Below, in pieces: positions 1 to 8,905 of a DNA stretch of 64,000 nt (within the stretch, counting starts at the first letter, position 1; each line of letters opens with the position of its first letter). Source of the DNA: Halogranum amylolyticum. Lineage in GTDB: Archaea; Halobacteriota; Halobacteria; Halobacteriales; Haloferacaceae. Location: the NCBI RefSeq assembly GCF_900110465.1, contig NZ_FODV01000011.1, forward strand, positions 62,001-126,000, given 5' to 3'. The notes beneath the pieces were generated by a model. It was not told the DNA's origin and ran no database searches. It worked only from the letters and a program-made list of their open reading frames with translations. The translations under genes were made by a program, and so were the position numbers.

Positions 1-1395
1 TATAAAGAACCTCAGAATCCACAGATTGCAGCGACGTACGACGTTCATGGAACGGTCGTCGGCTATAGCAAAGAGCTCTGGGAACCCTGGATGAACAAGC
101 TCAGGAATGCTGCTGACCAGTCAGAGCGCGATAAGATTGCAGAGGAGTTGAAGAACTTCACTGTCTCGCACCAGAAGATGATGGACAAAGGATGGGGTAC
201 TAGCGCCTTCAAACTGAAGTCCGTCGGTGAACAGAATATCGAGTACGAAGTCTGGGACGGTCACCGCCTTGCTGATGAAATTGAGGTACGCACACTCCGG
301 CTGCCCTTTGCCGCAACGAACTCTCGTGAGGACGAACTGATCACTAACGATAAGGTTGACTTCGGCAGTGCGCCGCTGTCAGGACGGCTTAAGGGGGCAA
401 AGCCGGACCATATTCAGAACCTCACTACTTGGGAAGCGAAGTGGCTCATCAAGATGCTCATCAACTGGAAAAACCGTGAGTATCTCCAAGATGCTAACGT
501 TCGACGTGCAATGGCCTGCGTGATTGACTCAGAGAACATCGTATCCAACGTCGGTCAAGGGTATTCGATCAAGATACACTCCGGAATGGACACCAACTTC
601 ACTAAGCAGTATGCCGGAGAGCAGGCCAACGAGTATCTTGATTACGGCACAAAGAAGAACTACGAGAAGGCGGATGAATTCTTAGAGATGTCCGGCTACT
701 CGCGGGAGAATGGCACTGTACTCGATCCTGACGGGAACGAGCTCGAGACACTGCGATTCGTGACCGGAACGGGTAATCAATGGTTCGTCGCTGGTCGCGC
801 TGCGTCTTCCCAACTCAAAGAGTACGGCTTCCCGGTTGAGTTCACTTCAGTCGAACGCTCGACGAAGCTGGACATCATCGAGAACAAGATGGGTGACTGG
901 GATCTTACCACTGAAAGTCACTATGCGGCTGGCACTAACCATCCTATCTCTTACTTCAACTGGGGCTCCTTCTGGGGATGGCGGCTCACAAAGGCGACGT
1001 TCAGCCCTGACGCAAATGCCCGGTCAAACATCAAAAAGTGGCTGGAGAACGGTGAAGAGAGCTCACCATACAATGGGAAACCACTCACTCCGGAAATCCC
1101 GACCCAGGTTGGCGCGAAGGCGCTAGATGGGGAAACAAAGACGATTAACATCTACGATTTGTTCGAAGAAAGCTTCACCCCGATCTCTGAAGAGAGAACA
1201 AAGGAGATAATCTCGGATCTCTCGTGGGCGTGGAATTTTCATCTTCCGGATATCGACCTCTATACCACTCGACAGGGTGTGTGGGGAGATACGAAGAACT
1301 TTGAGTGGCCTAGCGAGGAGAAACTCCAACTTGTTAATGGTTCAGGGACCAGAAACGCTGTCAAGCAAGGGCTCGTGAAATTCAAAGACAATTAA
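1..1395 (+). CDS. Peptide/oligosaccharide ABC transporter substrate-binding protein (5' partial)
   Basis: The frame is open from base 1 and ends at a stop at 1393-1395, giving 464 residues, so the N-terminus (signal peptide and lipobox) lies outside the window. The visible part resembles the C-terminal two thirds of SBP_bac_5 (OppA/DppA) proteins: it has the 'RRAMACVID' helix typical of the family near residue 150 and a Trp-rich C-terminal lobe. It should capture an oligopeptide or sugar-derived solute at the cell surface for the ATPases at 2611-4790. The permease genes are not visible downstream, so they probably lie upstream. Family is fairly sure; substrate is unknown, and in Halobacteria many members of this family carry sugars. 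Confidence 0.8.
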   Translation, partial: YKEPQNPQIAATYDVHGTVVGYSKELWEPWMNKLRNAADQSERDKIAEELKNFTVSHQKMMDKGWGTSAFKLKSVGEQNIEYEVWDGHRLADEIEVRTLRLPFAATNSREDELITNDKVDFGSAPLSGRLKGAKPDHIQNLTTWEAKWLIKMLINWKNREYLQDANVRRAMACVIDSENIVSNVGQGYSIKIHSGMDTNFTKQYAGEQANEYLDYGTKKNYEKADEFLEMSGYSRENGTVLDPDGNELETLRFVTGTGNQWFVAGRAASSQLKEYGFPVEFTSVERSTKLDIIENKMGDWDLTTESHYAAGTNHPISYFNWGSFWGWRLTKATFSPDANARSNIKKWLENGEESSPYNGKPLTPEIPTQVGAKALDGETKTINIYDLFEESFTPISEERTKEIISDLSWAWNFHLPDIDLYTTRQGVWGDTKNFEWPSEEKLQLVNGSGTRNAVKQGLVKFKDN

Positions 1396-1471
1396 CAGCT
1401 CGACAACGTCGGTTCATCACCTCGTAGAGATTTGAGGAGAAGGCTCACGACTTGAATCGTAGGGGAGAGTG

Positions 1472-1705
1472 TCAATTCGGTCGACAAACCAGTAGTAGTC
1501 CACCAGAAACGCCCCCGATAACCACAAGGCTGACGAGGTTGACGACAACAATCACGTATGTCGCACTGCCAGCTGCTACGACAGTAAGCGAGACAAGCAT
1601 CAGGATGAAGAGAACGACACAAAGACCGAAAAGCGCTCGAATCCCGCGCTCAACTGCGCAGATGTGATCAAGCAAGACGTGTCTGAAACTGCGTCGGCCC
1701 GTCAT
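1472..1705 (-). CDS. Small two-TM membrane protein, hypothetical
   Basis: A 77-residue frame read from ATG at 1705. A short basic N-terminus is followed by two hydrophobic stretches (about residues 22-45 and 50-72) with a hairpin turn, the layout of a small two-helix membrane protein. The open frame extends further upstream to 1852, but that part overlaps the better-supported gene at 1752-2102 and is basic and low in complexity, so I prefer the later start. No family recognised. It lies just downstream, on the same strand, of the acidic gene at 1752-2102. Confidence 0.45.
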   Translation of the reverse strand: MTGRRSFRHVLLDHICAVERGIRALFGLCVVLFILMLVSLTVVAAGSATYVIVVVNLVSLVVIGGVSGGLLLVCRPN

Positions 1706-1751
1706 TGAATCTATGTGGATTCTCCGATCTGTTAACCGTTCCGCTGATTGG

Positions 1752-2102
1752 TCACGGTTCAGGACCGCCATCGATCCCCTGTTGTGACCATGCTGCTTCC
1801 AAAACATCCGCAAGGAGCTCAATCCTCTCGTTCTGACCAGCACCGTCGTCAAGCTCGGCTAATCTTTCAGCGAGCTTCAACGGGATATCCATGGACGCGA
1901 CATTTTCTCGTACGTCGATAGTGAGTTCCCGGTCAAAACGATTGTGCCAAGCCATCATCGCCTGTTGGTGGTTAAACTCGACAGTGTACCTCTTTCCACC
2001 AATCGCATCGTAGAGGGAGTCAAGTGACCCAATCCGTAGTTCCTTGTCGTGTCTCTCCACGAAGATCTCCCTTTCAGTAACGTTCACGTCGCATCGGTCC
2101 AT
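1752..2102 (-). CDS. Hypothetical acidic haloarchaeal protein
   Basis: A 116-residue acidic protein from ATG at 2102 (an in-frame GTG at 2114 is also possible). It has a beta-rich N-terminal half and a helical C-terminal half containing a Leu/Ala heptad-like stretch. The ATG is preferred because an AT box at 2128-2136 sits about 30 bases upstream, which fits a leaderless or nearly leaderless haloarchaeal transcript. The gene is divergent from the small membrane protein at 2202. Composition is typical of a real haloarchaeal gene; I do not recognise the family. Confidence 0.6.
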   Translation of the reverse strand: MDRCDVNVTEREIFVERHDKELRIGSLDSLYDAIGGKRYTVEFNHQQAMMAWHNRFDRELTIDVRENVASMDIPLKLAERLAELDDGAGQNERIELLADVLEAAWSQQGIDGGPEP

Positions 2103-2127
2103 ACCCACATACACCGAGCGATCAGGA

Positions 2128-2136
2128 ATAAATATA
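2128..2136 (-). promoter_or_regulatory. TATA-like box for the gene starting at 2102
   Basis: The AT run reads TATATTTAT on the minus strand. Its centre lies about 30 bases before the ATG at 2102, close to the usual archaeal TATA-to-start spacing for short-leader transcripts. Confidence 0.4.
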
Positions 2137-2201
2137 GGGATGAATCTGAATCCAGAGACGGCGGTAGTTTTACATGTGGGTGTGACGAGGTATCAACCAC
2201 C

Positions 2202-2471
2202 ATGAACTTGAACTCCGTAACAGGTGAGCAGTCAAATCGGCGTTCTCTTCTAGCACGTGCAATATACTCGTTGAGACGGTCGTTTTTCCTCTCGTTTGGG
2301 GTCTTCGGCTCTCTGCTCGTTGCCGCGGGCGCCACACTAGAGCTACTCTGGATGATTGGCATGCCACTTGAGGATGGCGTCGTTGCGGGAATGCTTGGTA
2401 TCTGGGGGATGACGGCTCTGCTTATCGGGACAGTGGGGTATGGAACACTCCGATACATGCGGGACTATTGA
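2202..2471 (+). CDS. Small two-TM membrane protein, hypothetical
   Basis: An 89-residue protein from ATG at 2202. The frame is open further upstream to 2049, but that part overlaps the divergent gene and its promoter. Residues 1-30 are polar and basic; two hydrophobic segments follow (about 31-52 and 58-82) with an Arg/Asp tail. It sits between the binding protein and the ATPases of an Opp-type transporter, but nothing in it resembles an Opp permease, which would have about six helices. Function unknown. Confidence 0.5.
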   Translation: MNLNSVTGEQSNRRSLLARAIYSLRRSFFLSFGVFGSLLVAAGATLELLWMIGMPLEDGVVAGMLGIWGMTALLIGTVGYGTLRYMRDY

Positions 2472-2610
2472 AAGAACGACGACTAAGAGAACGATAACCA
2501 CAACGAGACACAAAATCTATGATACCTACGACAATTGATATCCACGATTCAATGGGGAGCGCAAATCCAACCATGATGCCCGCTAGTGGCACAACTTGGG
2601 AGGGAAGCAA

Positions 2611-3687
2611 ATGACAGCAACTAACACAACCGATATTGGTCCGGCAACCGGTGAGGGCGACATCATCTTCGAGCTTCGAGACGTCAGCGTCAGCTTTGAG
2701 ATGGAACGGGGGGAAAGCCGCGTTCTTGATAGCGTGAATATGGACATCAAGCGGGAGGAGATTCTCGGCGTCGTCGGTGAATCTGGATCGGGGAAGTCGA
2801 TGTTCGCTGCTGCATTACTTGATGCAGTCGTCCATCCTGGCGTCGTTACTGGCGAAATCACGTACTATCCGCGAGACGGCGAGCCAGTAGACGTACTCAA
2901 CCTTCGAGATGACGAACTTCGACGTCTCCGCTGGAACGAAATCTCGATGGTGTTCCAAGGGGCGATGAGTTCGTTCAATCCGACGATGAAGATCAAAGAC
3001 CACTTCGAAGAGACAATTCACGCTCACCGAGCAAATTACACTGAGCGCATGCAACATGCCCGACGCTTGCTTTCAGACCTCTATCTCGACCCAGATCGTG
3101 TCCTCAATAGCTATCCTCACGAGCTCTCCGGTGGGATGAAACAACGGGCACTCATTGCACTCTCACTCGTTCTTGAACCGGAAGTGCTCGTGATGGACGA
3201 ACCAACTGCAGCGCTTGATTTACTGATGCAGCGGTCGATTCTGAGTCTTCTTGCGGATCTTCAGGAGAATTACAACCTTACGGTTATCTTCATCACACAT
3301 GACCTTCCCCTCGTTGCCGGTCTCGCCGATCGTCTCGGTGTGATGTACGCCTTTGATTTCGTTGAGTACGGGCCGAGTGCAGAGGTCGTCGAAGATGCAG
3401 GACATCCCTACACCCGTGCATTGTTACGGTCGGTGCCAAGTGTCGATGCCGCGCTGAAAGAAATGCGTCCAATCGAAGGTGAAGCACCAGATCCAGTTAA
3501 CGTACCACAAGGGTGTTCGTATCATCCACGCTGTCCACTTGCTGATCGACGATGTGTCGAATCGAACCCCCCATTCGACGAAGTTGGAGCAGACCATGCT
3601 GCAGCGTGTTTCTACGTTGAACAGGCCCAAACAGAAGTTCCTTACACCGTTTCCGAAGAGCGACTCGCGGGAGGTGAGGGTCAGTGA
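2611..3687 (+). CDS. Oligopeptide/dipeptide-type ABC transporter ATP-binding protein (OppD/DppD-like)
   Basis: A 358-residue ATPase. Walker A GESGSGKS lies at residues 56-63, the Q-loop follows, the signature is LSGGMKQR, Walker B is LVMDEPTAALD and the H-loop is ITHD. The C-terminal oligopeptide domain has the typical Pro/Cys cluster (GCSYHPRCP). ATG 2611 is chosen over an upstream TTG because a clear GGAGGG ribosome site ends a few bases before it. It ends in a GTGA overlap with the second ATPase, so the two are translationally coupled and should form the cytoplasmic motor of one importer with the binding protein at the window start. Confidence 0.93.
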   Translation: MTATNTTDIGPATGEGDIIFELRDVSVSFEMERGESRVLDSVNMDIKREEILGVVGESGSGKSMFAAALLDAVVHPGVVTGEITYYPRDGEPVDVLNLRDDELRRLRWNEISMVFQGAMSSFNPTMKIKDHFEETIHAHRANYTERMQHARRLLSDLYLDPDRVLNSYPHELSGGMKQRALIALSLVLEPEVLVMDEPTAALDLLMQRSILSLLADLQENYNLTVIFITHDLPLVAGLADRLGVMYAFDFVEYGPSAEVVEDAGHPYTRALLRSVPSVDAALKEMRPIEGEAPDPVNVPQGCSYHPRCPLADRRCVESNPPFDEVGADHAAACFYVEQAQTEVPYTVSEERLAGGEGQ

Positions 3688-4790
3688 GCGAACCACTGCT
3701 CTCGATGCAGAATGTCGAAGTCCACTTTGAGAACAAGGGGTTTTTGGATAACCTTCTTCGGAGAGATACGAATACTGTTGAGGCTGTTGATAACGTGAGT
3801 CTCGATATCTTCGAGGAAGACGTAGTCGCTCTCGTTGGGGAGTCCGGGTGCGGTAAGACAACGCTTGGGAAAACTGCCATCGGTCTCCAGCGGCCGACCG
3901 GTGGCAGCGTCAAATACCGGGGTCAGGATATCTGGGAGGCTCGCGACGAAAAGAATCCCGAGATCTCGCACGAGGACATCCGACGCTCGTTACAGATTAT
4001 CCATCAGGATCCCGGCGGATCGCTGAATAGTAACCGGACGGTGATGTCCTGTCTTTCAGATCCTCTGAAACGATGGCGTCCCGAAATGACTGCTGAAGAG
4101 CGAATGAATTCGATTTATCAGCTTCTCGAACGCGTCGGAATGAAACCCCCCGAAGACTACGCATCTCGGTTTCCCCACCAGCTCTCTGGGGGCGAGAAAC
4201 AGCGGGTCGTTTTGGTCAGAGCGCTGTTGATGGAACCGGACCTCATTTTGGCAGACGAGGCTGTGTCGGCACTTGACGTCTCGCTCCGCGTCGAGATGAT
4301 GGATTTGATGCTTGAACTGCAGGAACTGGTCGATACTTCCTTCCTGTTTATTAGTCACGACTTCTCGAACGCTCGGTATCTCGCCGAGAAGGCGGGCGGC
4401 CGTGTCGGAATTATGTATCTCGGGAAACTCGTTGAGATTGGTCCAGCAGACACAGTCCTCCAGAACCCGCGTCATCCATATACGAAGGTTCTCAAATGGG
4501 CATCTCCACCGCTTGACCCCGAACTCGCTCGACAGGCACAGGAAACGGAACCACCAGTCCGCGAAATCGACATTCCGGACCCAGTCAACCCGCCTGCTGG
4601 GTGTCGGTTCCACACCCGCTGTCCAGAAGCACGCGAAATCTGTACACACACGGTTCCAGAATTACAAGAGTCAGATTTCGGGACCCACGGGGCATGTTTC
4701 CGTCTTGATGACGGTCACGAGTACTGGCAGAGTGCTGAACTCACCGACGAGAACCAATCAGCCGAGACCACAGCCACGAGCGACGACTGA
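3684..4790 (+). CDS. Oligopeptide/dipeptide-type ABC transporter ATP-binding protein (OppF/DppF-like)
   Basis: A 368-residue ATPase starting at GTG 3684, overlapping the preceding stop as GTGA. It shows Walker A GESGCGKT, signature LSGGEKQR and a Walker B with ADEAVSALD, the Ala-Asp-Glu version common in OppF. The C-terminal oligopeptide domain has GCRFHTRCP and a further Cys, followed by an acidic Ser/Thr-rich tail. With the OppD-like partner it forms the heterodimeric motor of the importer. A convergent metallophosphoesterase follows at once, so the operon ends here. Confidence 0.93.
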   Translation: MSEPLLSMQNVEVHFENKGFLDNLLRRDTNTVEAVDNVSLDIFEEDVVALVGESGCGKTTLGKTAIGLQRPTGGSVKYRGQDIWEARDEKNPEISHEDIRRSLQIIHQDPGGSLNSNRTVMSCLSDPLKRWRPEMTAEERMNSIYQLLERVGMKPPEDYASRFPHQLSGGEKQRVVLVRALLMEPDLILADEAVSALDVSLRVEMMDLMLELQELVDTSFLFISHDFSNARYLAEKAGGRVGIMYLGKLVEIGPADTVLQNPRHPYTKVLKWASPPLDPELARQAQETEPPVREIDIPDPVNPPAGCRFHTRCPEAREICTHTVPELQESDFGTHGACFRLDDGHEYWQSAELTDENQSAETTATSDD

Positions 4791-4822
4791 TTGCTGGCTG
4801 TGATTGACTCACTTGTTTCGGG

Positions 4823-5683
4823 TCACCACGTCGTCGTTGTGAGAACTCCCTCCTCGTTCGTACCAACATCATAGTAGTGGACGGCCGCCTCACGGGCATC
4901 AGCATTGACCGTGAGCCAGCGGACGTCGCCACCATATTCGGCTTCTTCAGACATGTGACTGAGATGTCGTGCGAGGATGTACTCAACACCGTTGATAACG
5001 CGACTGCCGCGACCATGGTCGTACCAGTAGTGACCTGTATTCACCATCACTGTATTTCCGCGTTCAAGGACGGCTTGCACAGTCTTGCAGTTCAACACGT
5101 AAAAGTACGGCTTGGAGTGTGTCTCCCAGTTGTCGTCAAGTTCGTAATGGCGACACAATGGTGCGTGACAGAATACGAAGGTCGGGATCTCGTCATCTTC
5201 GTCCATCAGCCGTTCTAGCATTGAGATCTGCGGTGCAGTGACGAAGTTTTGAATCTCATTGAGTGGGTGATATCCTTCGTGGGGGTTCGAATCGAGGAAC
5301 ACGAAGCGTGCGCCATCGTCTTCGAAGTGGAACCACTGCGGGAACTCATCGGCCGGGAAATGCTTCCGGTAGGCACTCATCGGACGCTCGTTGTTGCCCC
5401 GAATAACATAGTAGTCACTCTCGAGACGATTGTCAAGCAGTTCCTTCGCCCGACGAAACTCACTGTGGTAGAAGGCATCGTCGGAGTCGTCATGCCATGA
5501 CCCCCACTCAGTCTCTTCTTCCCACGGGGACAGAAGCCGCAAATCGCCACCAGCAAGCGTCCAGTCGACGCCCACTTCGTTGAGCTTGTCGATGGCTGCA
5601 TGCTGAACAGACTCATCTTCGTATTCGTAGCGCCCGACTCCAACGTGTAGGTCATAGAGGAGGCCGATTGTACGCATCGTCAC
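4823..5683 (-). CDS. Calcineurin-like metallophosphoesterase
   Basis: A 286-residue protein with the ordered metal motifs of the calcineurin superfamily: DLH near the N-terminus (residues 11-13), GGD near 46, GNNE around 98 in place of the usual GNHD/E, a histidine in CHAP, and GHYW near 217. It should be a di-metal phosphodiesterase or phosphatase; the substrate cannot be told. The GTG at 5683 overlaps the upstream stop as GTGA; an ATG two codons in (5677) is the alternative start. Co-transcribed with the gene at 5680-6288 and convergent with the ABC operon, it probably releases phosphate from an imported compound, which is inference. Confidence 0.85.
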   Translation of the reverse strand: MTMRTIGLLYDLHVGVGRYEYEDESVQHAAIDKLNEVGVDWTLAGGDLRLLSPWEEETEWGSWHDDSDDAFYHSEFRRAKELLDNRLESDYYVIRGNNERPMSAYRKHFPADEFPQWFHFEDDGARFVFLDSNPHEGYHPLNEIQNFVTAPQISMLERLMDEDDEIPTFVFCHAPLCRHYELDDNWETHSKPYFYVLNCKTVQAVLERGNTVMVNTGHYWYDHGRGSRVINGVEYILARHLSHMSEEAEYGGDVRWLTVNADAREAAVHYYDVGTNEEGVLTTTTW

Positions 5684-6288
5684 TCACTCCATAGATGAAC
5701 CGCAGTACCTTGGTCAAGGTAGCCAGTTCCATCCTCAACACATGCTTCGAGTTCGTAGCCACCGTACATCTCCCGCCCAATGAAAGAATGCTCACGGTAA
5801 TCTCGAGAGTCAGGAGTAAACTCAACCATCGGAGTGATAAACGGAGATGTCTCCGTACAAGAGAACTGAACTGTCGTCTCGTACTGTTCACTCTCGAGAT
5901 GGATGGGACTAAAGCGGAGTGAGAGTGTTGCCCCGTCAGTGACCCGTACACGACCGCGGACACCGCCATAGAGTTTGGTGTATTCGATGGCACCGAGGAA
6001 ATTCGTTACTGTGAGGTTTCGCTGAATTGTGACGAACTCTTCGGTGGCGATCTCCCATTCATCGTCCCCCAGTCCGTTTTGGGTCGGTGGTGCACCGAGC
6101 GGCCATGAAGCGACCATCTCAGGGCCACCAGTACGTGGCTGATAATCACGTGAAACTAGCCCAGAAGCGCTCTCCTGACTGGGATCCCGCCGTTCAATCA
6201 TACGGTTACGGGCTGTGTCTGGTTGAGGAACTCCGCCTTTATCCACATGGGCATCGCTATCGCTCTGGTTTCTGGGCTGTCGTGCCAT
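5680..6288 (-). CDS. Hypothetical beta-rich protein, coupled to the metallophosphoesterase
   Basis: A 202-residue protein with a polar, disordered N-terminal third (about 60 residues) and a C-terminal part of alternating hydrophobic and charged residues with repeated Gly-Gly turns, suggesting a beta-sandwich. No signal peptide or membrane segment is visible. It is first in a two-gene unit, and its stop overlaps the start of the metallophosphoesterase as GTGA, so the products are probably made in step and may act together. I do not recognise the family. Confidence 0.7.
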   Translation of the reverse strand: MARQPRNQSDSDAHVDKGGVPQPDTARNRMIERRDPSQESASGLVSRDYQPRTGGPEMVASWPLGAPPTQNGLGDDEWEIATEEFVTIQRNLTVTNFLGAIEYTKLYGGVRGRVRVTDGATLSLRFSPIHLESEQYETTVQFSCTETSPFITPMVEFTPDSRDYREHSFIGREMYGGYELEACVEDGTGYLDQGTAVHLWSE

Positions 6289-6466
6289 ACCATAGTCATC
6301 TCTGGCAGGTGCGTAAAGCTTTGCCCGATATATCAGATATTTACTAATACCTCTAAAGCGATTATATATTTCTAAATTAGTTATATCGTAATTAAAACTT
6401 AGTTTTATTCTTATAAAATGCAGAAATCAACAATTACTCTCCTATCTGGAACCGCTACTGAGTTAC
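6289..6466. promoter_or_regulatory. AT-rich intergenic region upstream of the 6288 gene
   Basis: About 180 bases far richer in A and T than the surroundings, with several TATA-like runs between 6340 and 6420. It must contain the promoter of the minus-strand pair starting at 6288, and possibly one reading rightwards. No repeat or operator stands out. Confidence 0.4.
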
Positions 6467-6739
6467 ATGGGAAACGGAACCGCCTACAGCGGGAGTGATG
6501 GGTATTACTACGGTGACGTGGACTTGTGGCAACAGTTCGAGTGCGGAGTGTGGATTCCCTTCTGCTGGGACACAGAAACCGGAATTGAGTGGGTGGAAGC
6601 GCAAGATGGTGAGATACTTACTCTCACACCGATATCACAAAGCAGCTTACCTAGGGAGGTATCCGTGGAAGAGGTTTATGGTGGTCTCAGTATCGATTCG
6701 AGTAGGAAACTATCGACAACCAAGAACACTTCTGACTGA
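6467..6739 (+). CDS. Doubtful hypothetical ORF
   Basis: A 90-residue frame with unusual aromatic content (several Trp and Tyr) and a beta-like pattern containing the short string VYGGLSID. There is no signal peptide and no recognised family. It lies in an AT-rich strip just before a TnpB element and could be a real small protein, a truncated exported beta protein or noise. Listed because no better coding frame exists here. Confidence 0.3.
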   Translation: MGNGTAYSGSDGYYYGDVDLWQQFECGVWIPFCWDTETGIEWVEAQDGEILTLTPISQSSLPREVSVEEVYGGLSIDSSRKLSTTKNTSD

Positions 6740-6799
6740 CCCCCTATGACACCTTCCCAACAATAATGCTGAGTATGTTATACGAAAACAAGGAGAATA

Positions 6800-6819
6800 C
6801 CTGCGCCTTTAGGCGCAGG
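6800..6819 (+). repeat. Left-end hairpin of TnpB element copy 1
   Basis: Perfect inverted repeat CCTGCGCC / GGCGCAGG around a TTTA loop. Copy 2 (20848-20867) and the solo end (24287-24306) keep the loop and the pairing with different stem bases, so the structure rather than the sequence is conserved. Confidence 0.85.
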
Positions 6820-6931
6820 ATGAATCCGACACTACTCTACACTGCCCCCCGTTCGATGGCAAGTTCGGATATTCCACGCCAACCGACACTATTAACAAAA
6901 CAGCGTTCATAACTGCTTATGAAGCCAGAAA

Positions 6932-8197
6932 ATGAGTAGAACCATCCGAACCTTCGAGGCGACGATACCGAACCAGCGACAGGTTCGTGACGACCTCGAC
7001 CAACTCGGATGGGCTGCCTCAAAACTCTGAAACGTCGGTCGCTACTACGCACACGAACAGTGGGACGAAACGGGCGAGAGTCCTGATGATGGGGAACGCA
7101 AATCCGAACTCAAAAGCCACGAACGCTACACGGACTTACATTCTCAATCCAGTCAGCGCGTTCTCGAAGAACTCGCTGAAGCGTTCAACGGCTGGTTCGG
7201 CAAGCGTCGGAACGGCGATGACCGTGCCCGACCGCCCGGATATCGCAAAAACGGAGACTCCCACCCACGTTCAACTGTGTCGTTCAAAGCGGCTGGCTTC
7301 AAGCACGATGCACAGTTCGCCCGTGTTCGCCTCTCGAAAGGACGTAACCTCAAAGAATACCGTTCAGACTTCATCCTCTGTGAGTACCAGACTCGCCCGG
7401 ATGTTGACCGGACCGAGTGGGACATCCAACAGGTTCGCGCCGTCTACAAGCGTGACGAGTGGCGGCTTCAGTTCGTCTGTCGCACCACTATCGACCCGGA
7501 CCCTCCGGGCGACGGCGTGGCCGGTGTTGACCTCGGGATTTGCAACTTCGCTGCCGTCTCCTTCGGTGGTGAGTCGGTGTTGTATCCCGGTGGCTCACTC
7601 AAAGAAGACGAATACTACTTCACCAAGAAGAAAGCCAAGTGCGACAATTCTTCGTCCCGTAAGGCGACTCGTCTTGACCGGAAACGAACCGGTCGTCGGA
7701 CACACTTCTTGCACGCACTTTCGAAAGCGATAGTCACGGAATGCGTTGAACGAGGTGTTGGCACGCTTGTCGTTGGAGACCTCGGCGGTATCCGAGAGGG
7801 CGACGAGAGTGGCGAGTCCCGCAACTGGGGCGACCACGGCAACCTCGACTTGCACGGGTGGGCATTTGACCGATTCACGACGCTACTCGACTATAAGGCG
7901 GAATCTGAAGGCATCGACGTTGAGTTGGTGTCAGAACGCGATACGTCGAAGTCGTGTTCGGCGTGTGGACAGACAGATAAGACTCAGCGTGTCGAACGCG
8001 GTCTGTACGTGTGTGAGAAGTGCGATACGGTTGCGAACGCGGACGTGAACGGTGCGGAGAATATTCGACAAAAGGTACTCCTGAGTCTCGTCACGGATGG
8101 CGGCGATAGGGATAACGGTTGGTTGGCACAGCCATCGGTGTGCTTGTTCGATTCAGAGAGCGGTGCGTTTGTACCGCGAGAACAGGTTACGTCGTAG
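6932..8197 (+). pseudogene. tnpB: TnpB (RNA-guided nuclease of IS605 elements), nonsense mutant
   Basis: Read through, this gives a 421-residue TnpB from ATG 6932, but codon 33 (7028-7030) is TGA where copy 2 has TGG (Trp). The remaining frame is intact: HTH N-terminal region, RuvC-I motif GVDLGICN, RuvC-II region GDLGGIRE, a CxxC...CxxC zinc finger and RuvC-III ADVNGAENI. Families of this type are programmable nucleases guided by an RNA made from the element's right end. The RuvC-II position normally holding Glu (EDL) reads GDL. A GTG at 7277 could allow a short product without the N-terminal domain, which would probably be inactive. Confidence 0.85.
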
Positions 8198-8256
8198 ACC
8201 TTAATATCCCAACTGCGGTCGGGATTCCTGCGTCTTCAGGCGCGGGAGGATGTCAA
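8198..8256 (+). ncRNA. Candidate omega-RNA (right-end) scaffold, TnpB copy 1
   Basis: The 3' flank of tnpB up to the element end contains the conserved run AATATCCCAACT and a hairpin at 8227-8246. In IS605 systems the guide RNA scaffold is this right end, sometimes extending into the tnpB 3' end, with the guide being flanking DNA just past it (8257 onward). Assigned by position and by conservation with copy 2 and the solo right end; expression is not shown. Confidence 0.5.
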
Positions 8257-8289
8257 TCACACACATGTCTGGATACGGTATGTACTGTG

Positions 8290-8905
8290 TCAATAATGCT
8301 CTACCTGACCTGAATGCACAGCTTCCTGCCGAACGGGAATCACGGCTTTAGACCAGTGGTTCACCTATGTGGACAGTTTTGACGTCCATGAGCCGTTTCA
8401 CTGGCCCAAACCGTATGCCTCGATGTGCACTGACGAGAATCCTCGTGACCCTGAACTGACGTTCTGGCACCACTATGGCCGTGTTGGTGAGGGTCTCGCC
8501 GAACTCTCCGAGCGCGAACTCGACTTCGTCCGAGCGCAGTTCGCCGGCAAGGTAACGATAGTTGATCGATGGTTCGGTCGCGTCCTTAACGCGCTCGACG
8601 ACATAGACGCTTGGGATGACACAGTCGTCATCGTCACTGCCGACCATGGCCACTACCTCGGTGAGCACGGTTGGAGAGGGAAGCCGCATGCACCGCGCTA
8701 CGACGAGCTCGCTCGAACACCGCCTCTAGTCTGGCATCCGGATGATATACACAACAATGAGCGTGTAGACGCGCTCACAACAGCCGTAGATCTCTATGCA
8801 ACTTTTCTCGATACGATGGACGTTTCTATCCCTGAGCACGTCCACAGCGAGAGTTTCCTTCCGCTCATTCTTGGTGAACGCGACTCCCACCGTGAATTAC
8901 CCCAC
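8290..8905 (+). pseudogene. Sulfatase, internal/C-terminal remnant
   Basis: The main frame (from about 8340) shows sulfatase-family hallmarks: a YVDSFDVHEPF string, FAGKVTIVDRWFGR, and the metal-binding VTADHGHYLGEHG motif near the middle. The N-terminal half with the CxPxR formylglycine site is absent; a frameshift near 8335 joins a few more sulfatase-like residues (from about 8290). The 5' side abuts the TnpB copy-1 right end and the 3' side runs into another TnpB remnant, so both ends are lost. It would have hydrolysed sulfate esters, supporting a sulfated-substrate role for this cluster before decay. Confidence 0.75.

Larger units (their letters stand above)
6789..8256 (+). mobile_element. 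IS200/IS605-family element, IS1341-type (tnpB only), copy 1
   Basis: The left end starts with CAAGGAG at 6789, followed by a perfect hairpin at 6800-6819 (8-bp stem, TTTA loop). The right end has a hairpin at 8227-8246 and finishes at ...GGATGTCAA near 8256. Both ends recur at copy 2 (20837-22314) and as solo ends elsewhere. There are no terminal inverted repeats and no tnpA, as expected for TnpB-only elements mobilised in trans. TTAT lies a few bases before the left end, a plausible target/TAM motif. Boundaries are inferred by comparing copies. Confidence 0.85.

Noticed and set aside
2422..2610. Minus-strand 62-codon frame with a hydrophobic stretch
   Set aside because: Starts at TTG, overlaps the real start region of the ABC ATPase and the end of the 2202 gene; no family.
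6495..6749. Second 84-codon frame over the doubtful ORF at 6467
   Set aside because: Basic composition and no motif; the 6467 frame is slightly better, and both remain weak.
7277..8197. Treating the downstream TnpB frame as a separate intact gene
   Set aside because: It is in frame with the upstream part and begins inside a conserved block; the full-length product is recovered only by reading the TGA.
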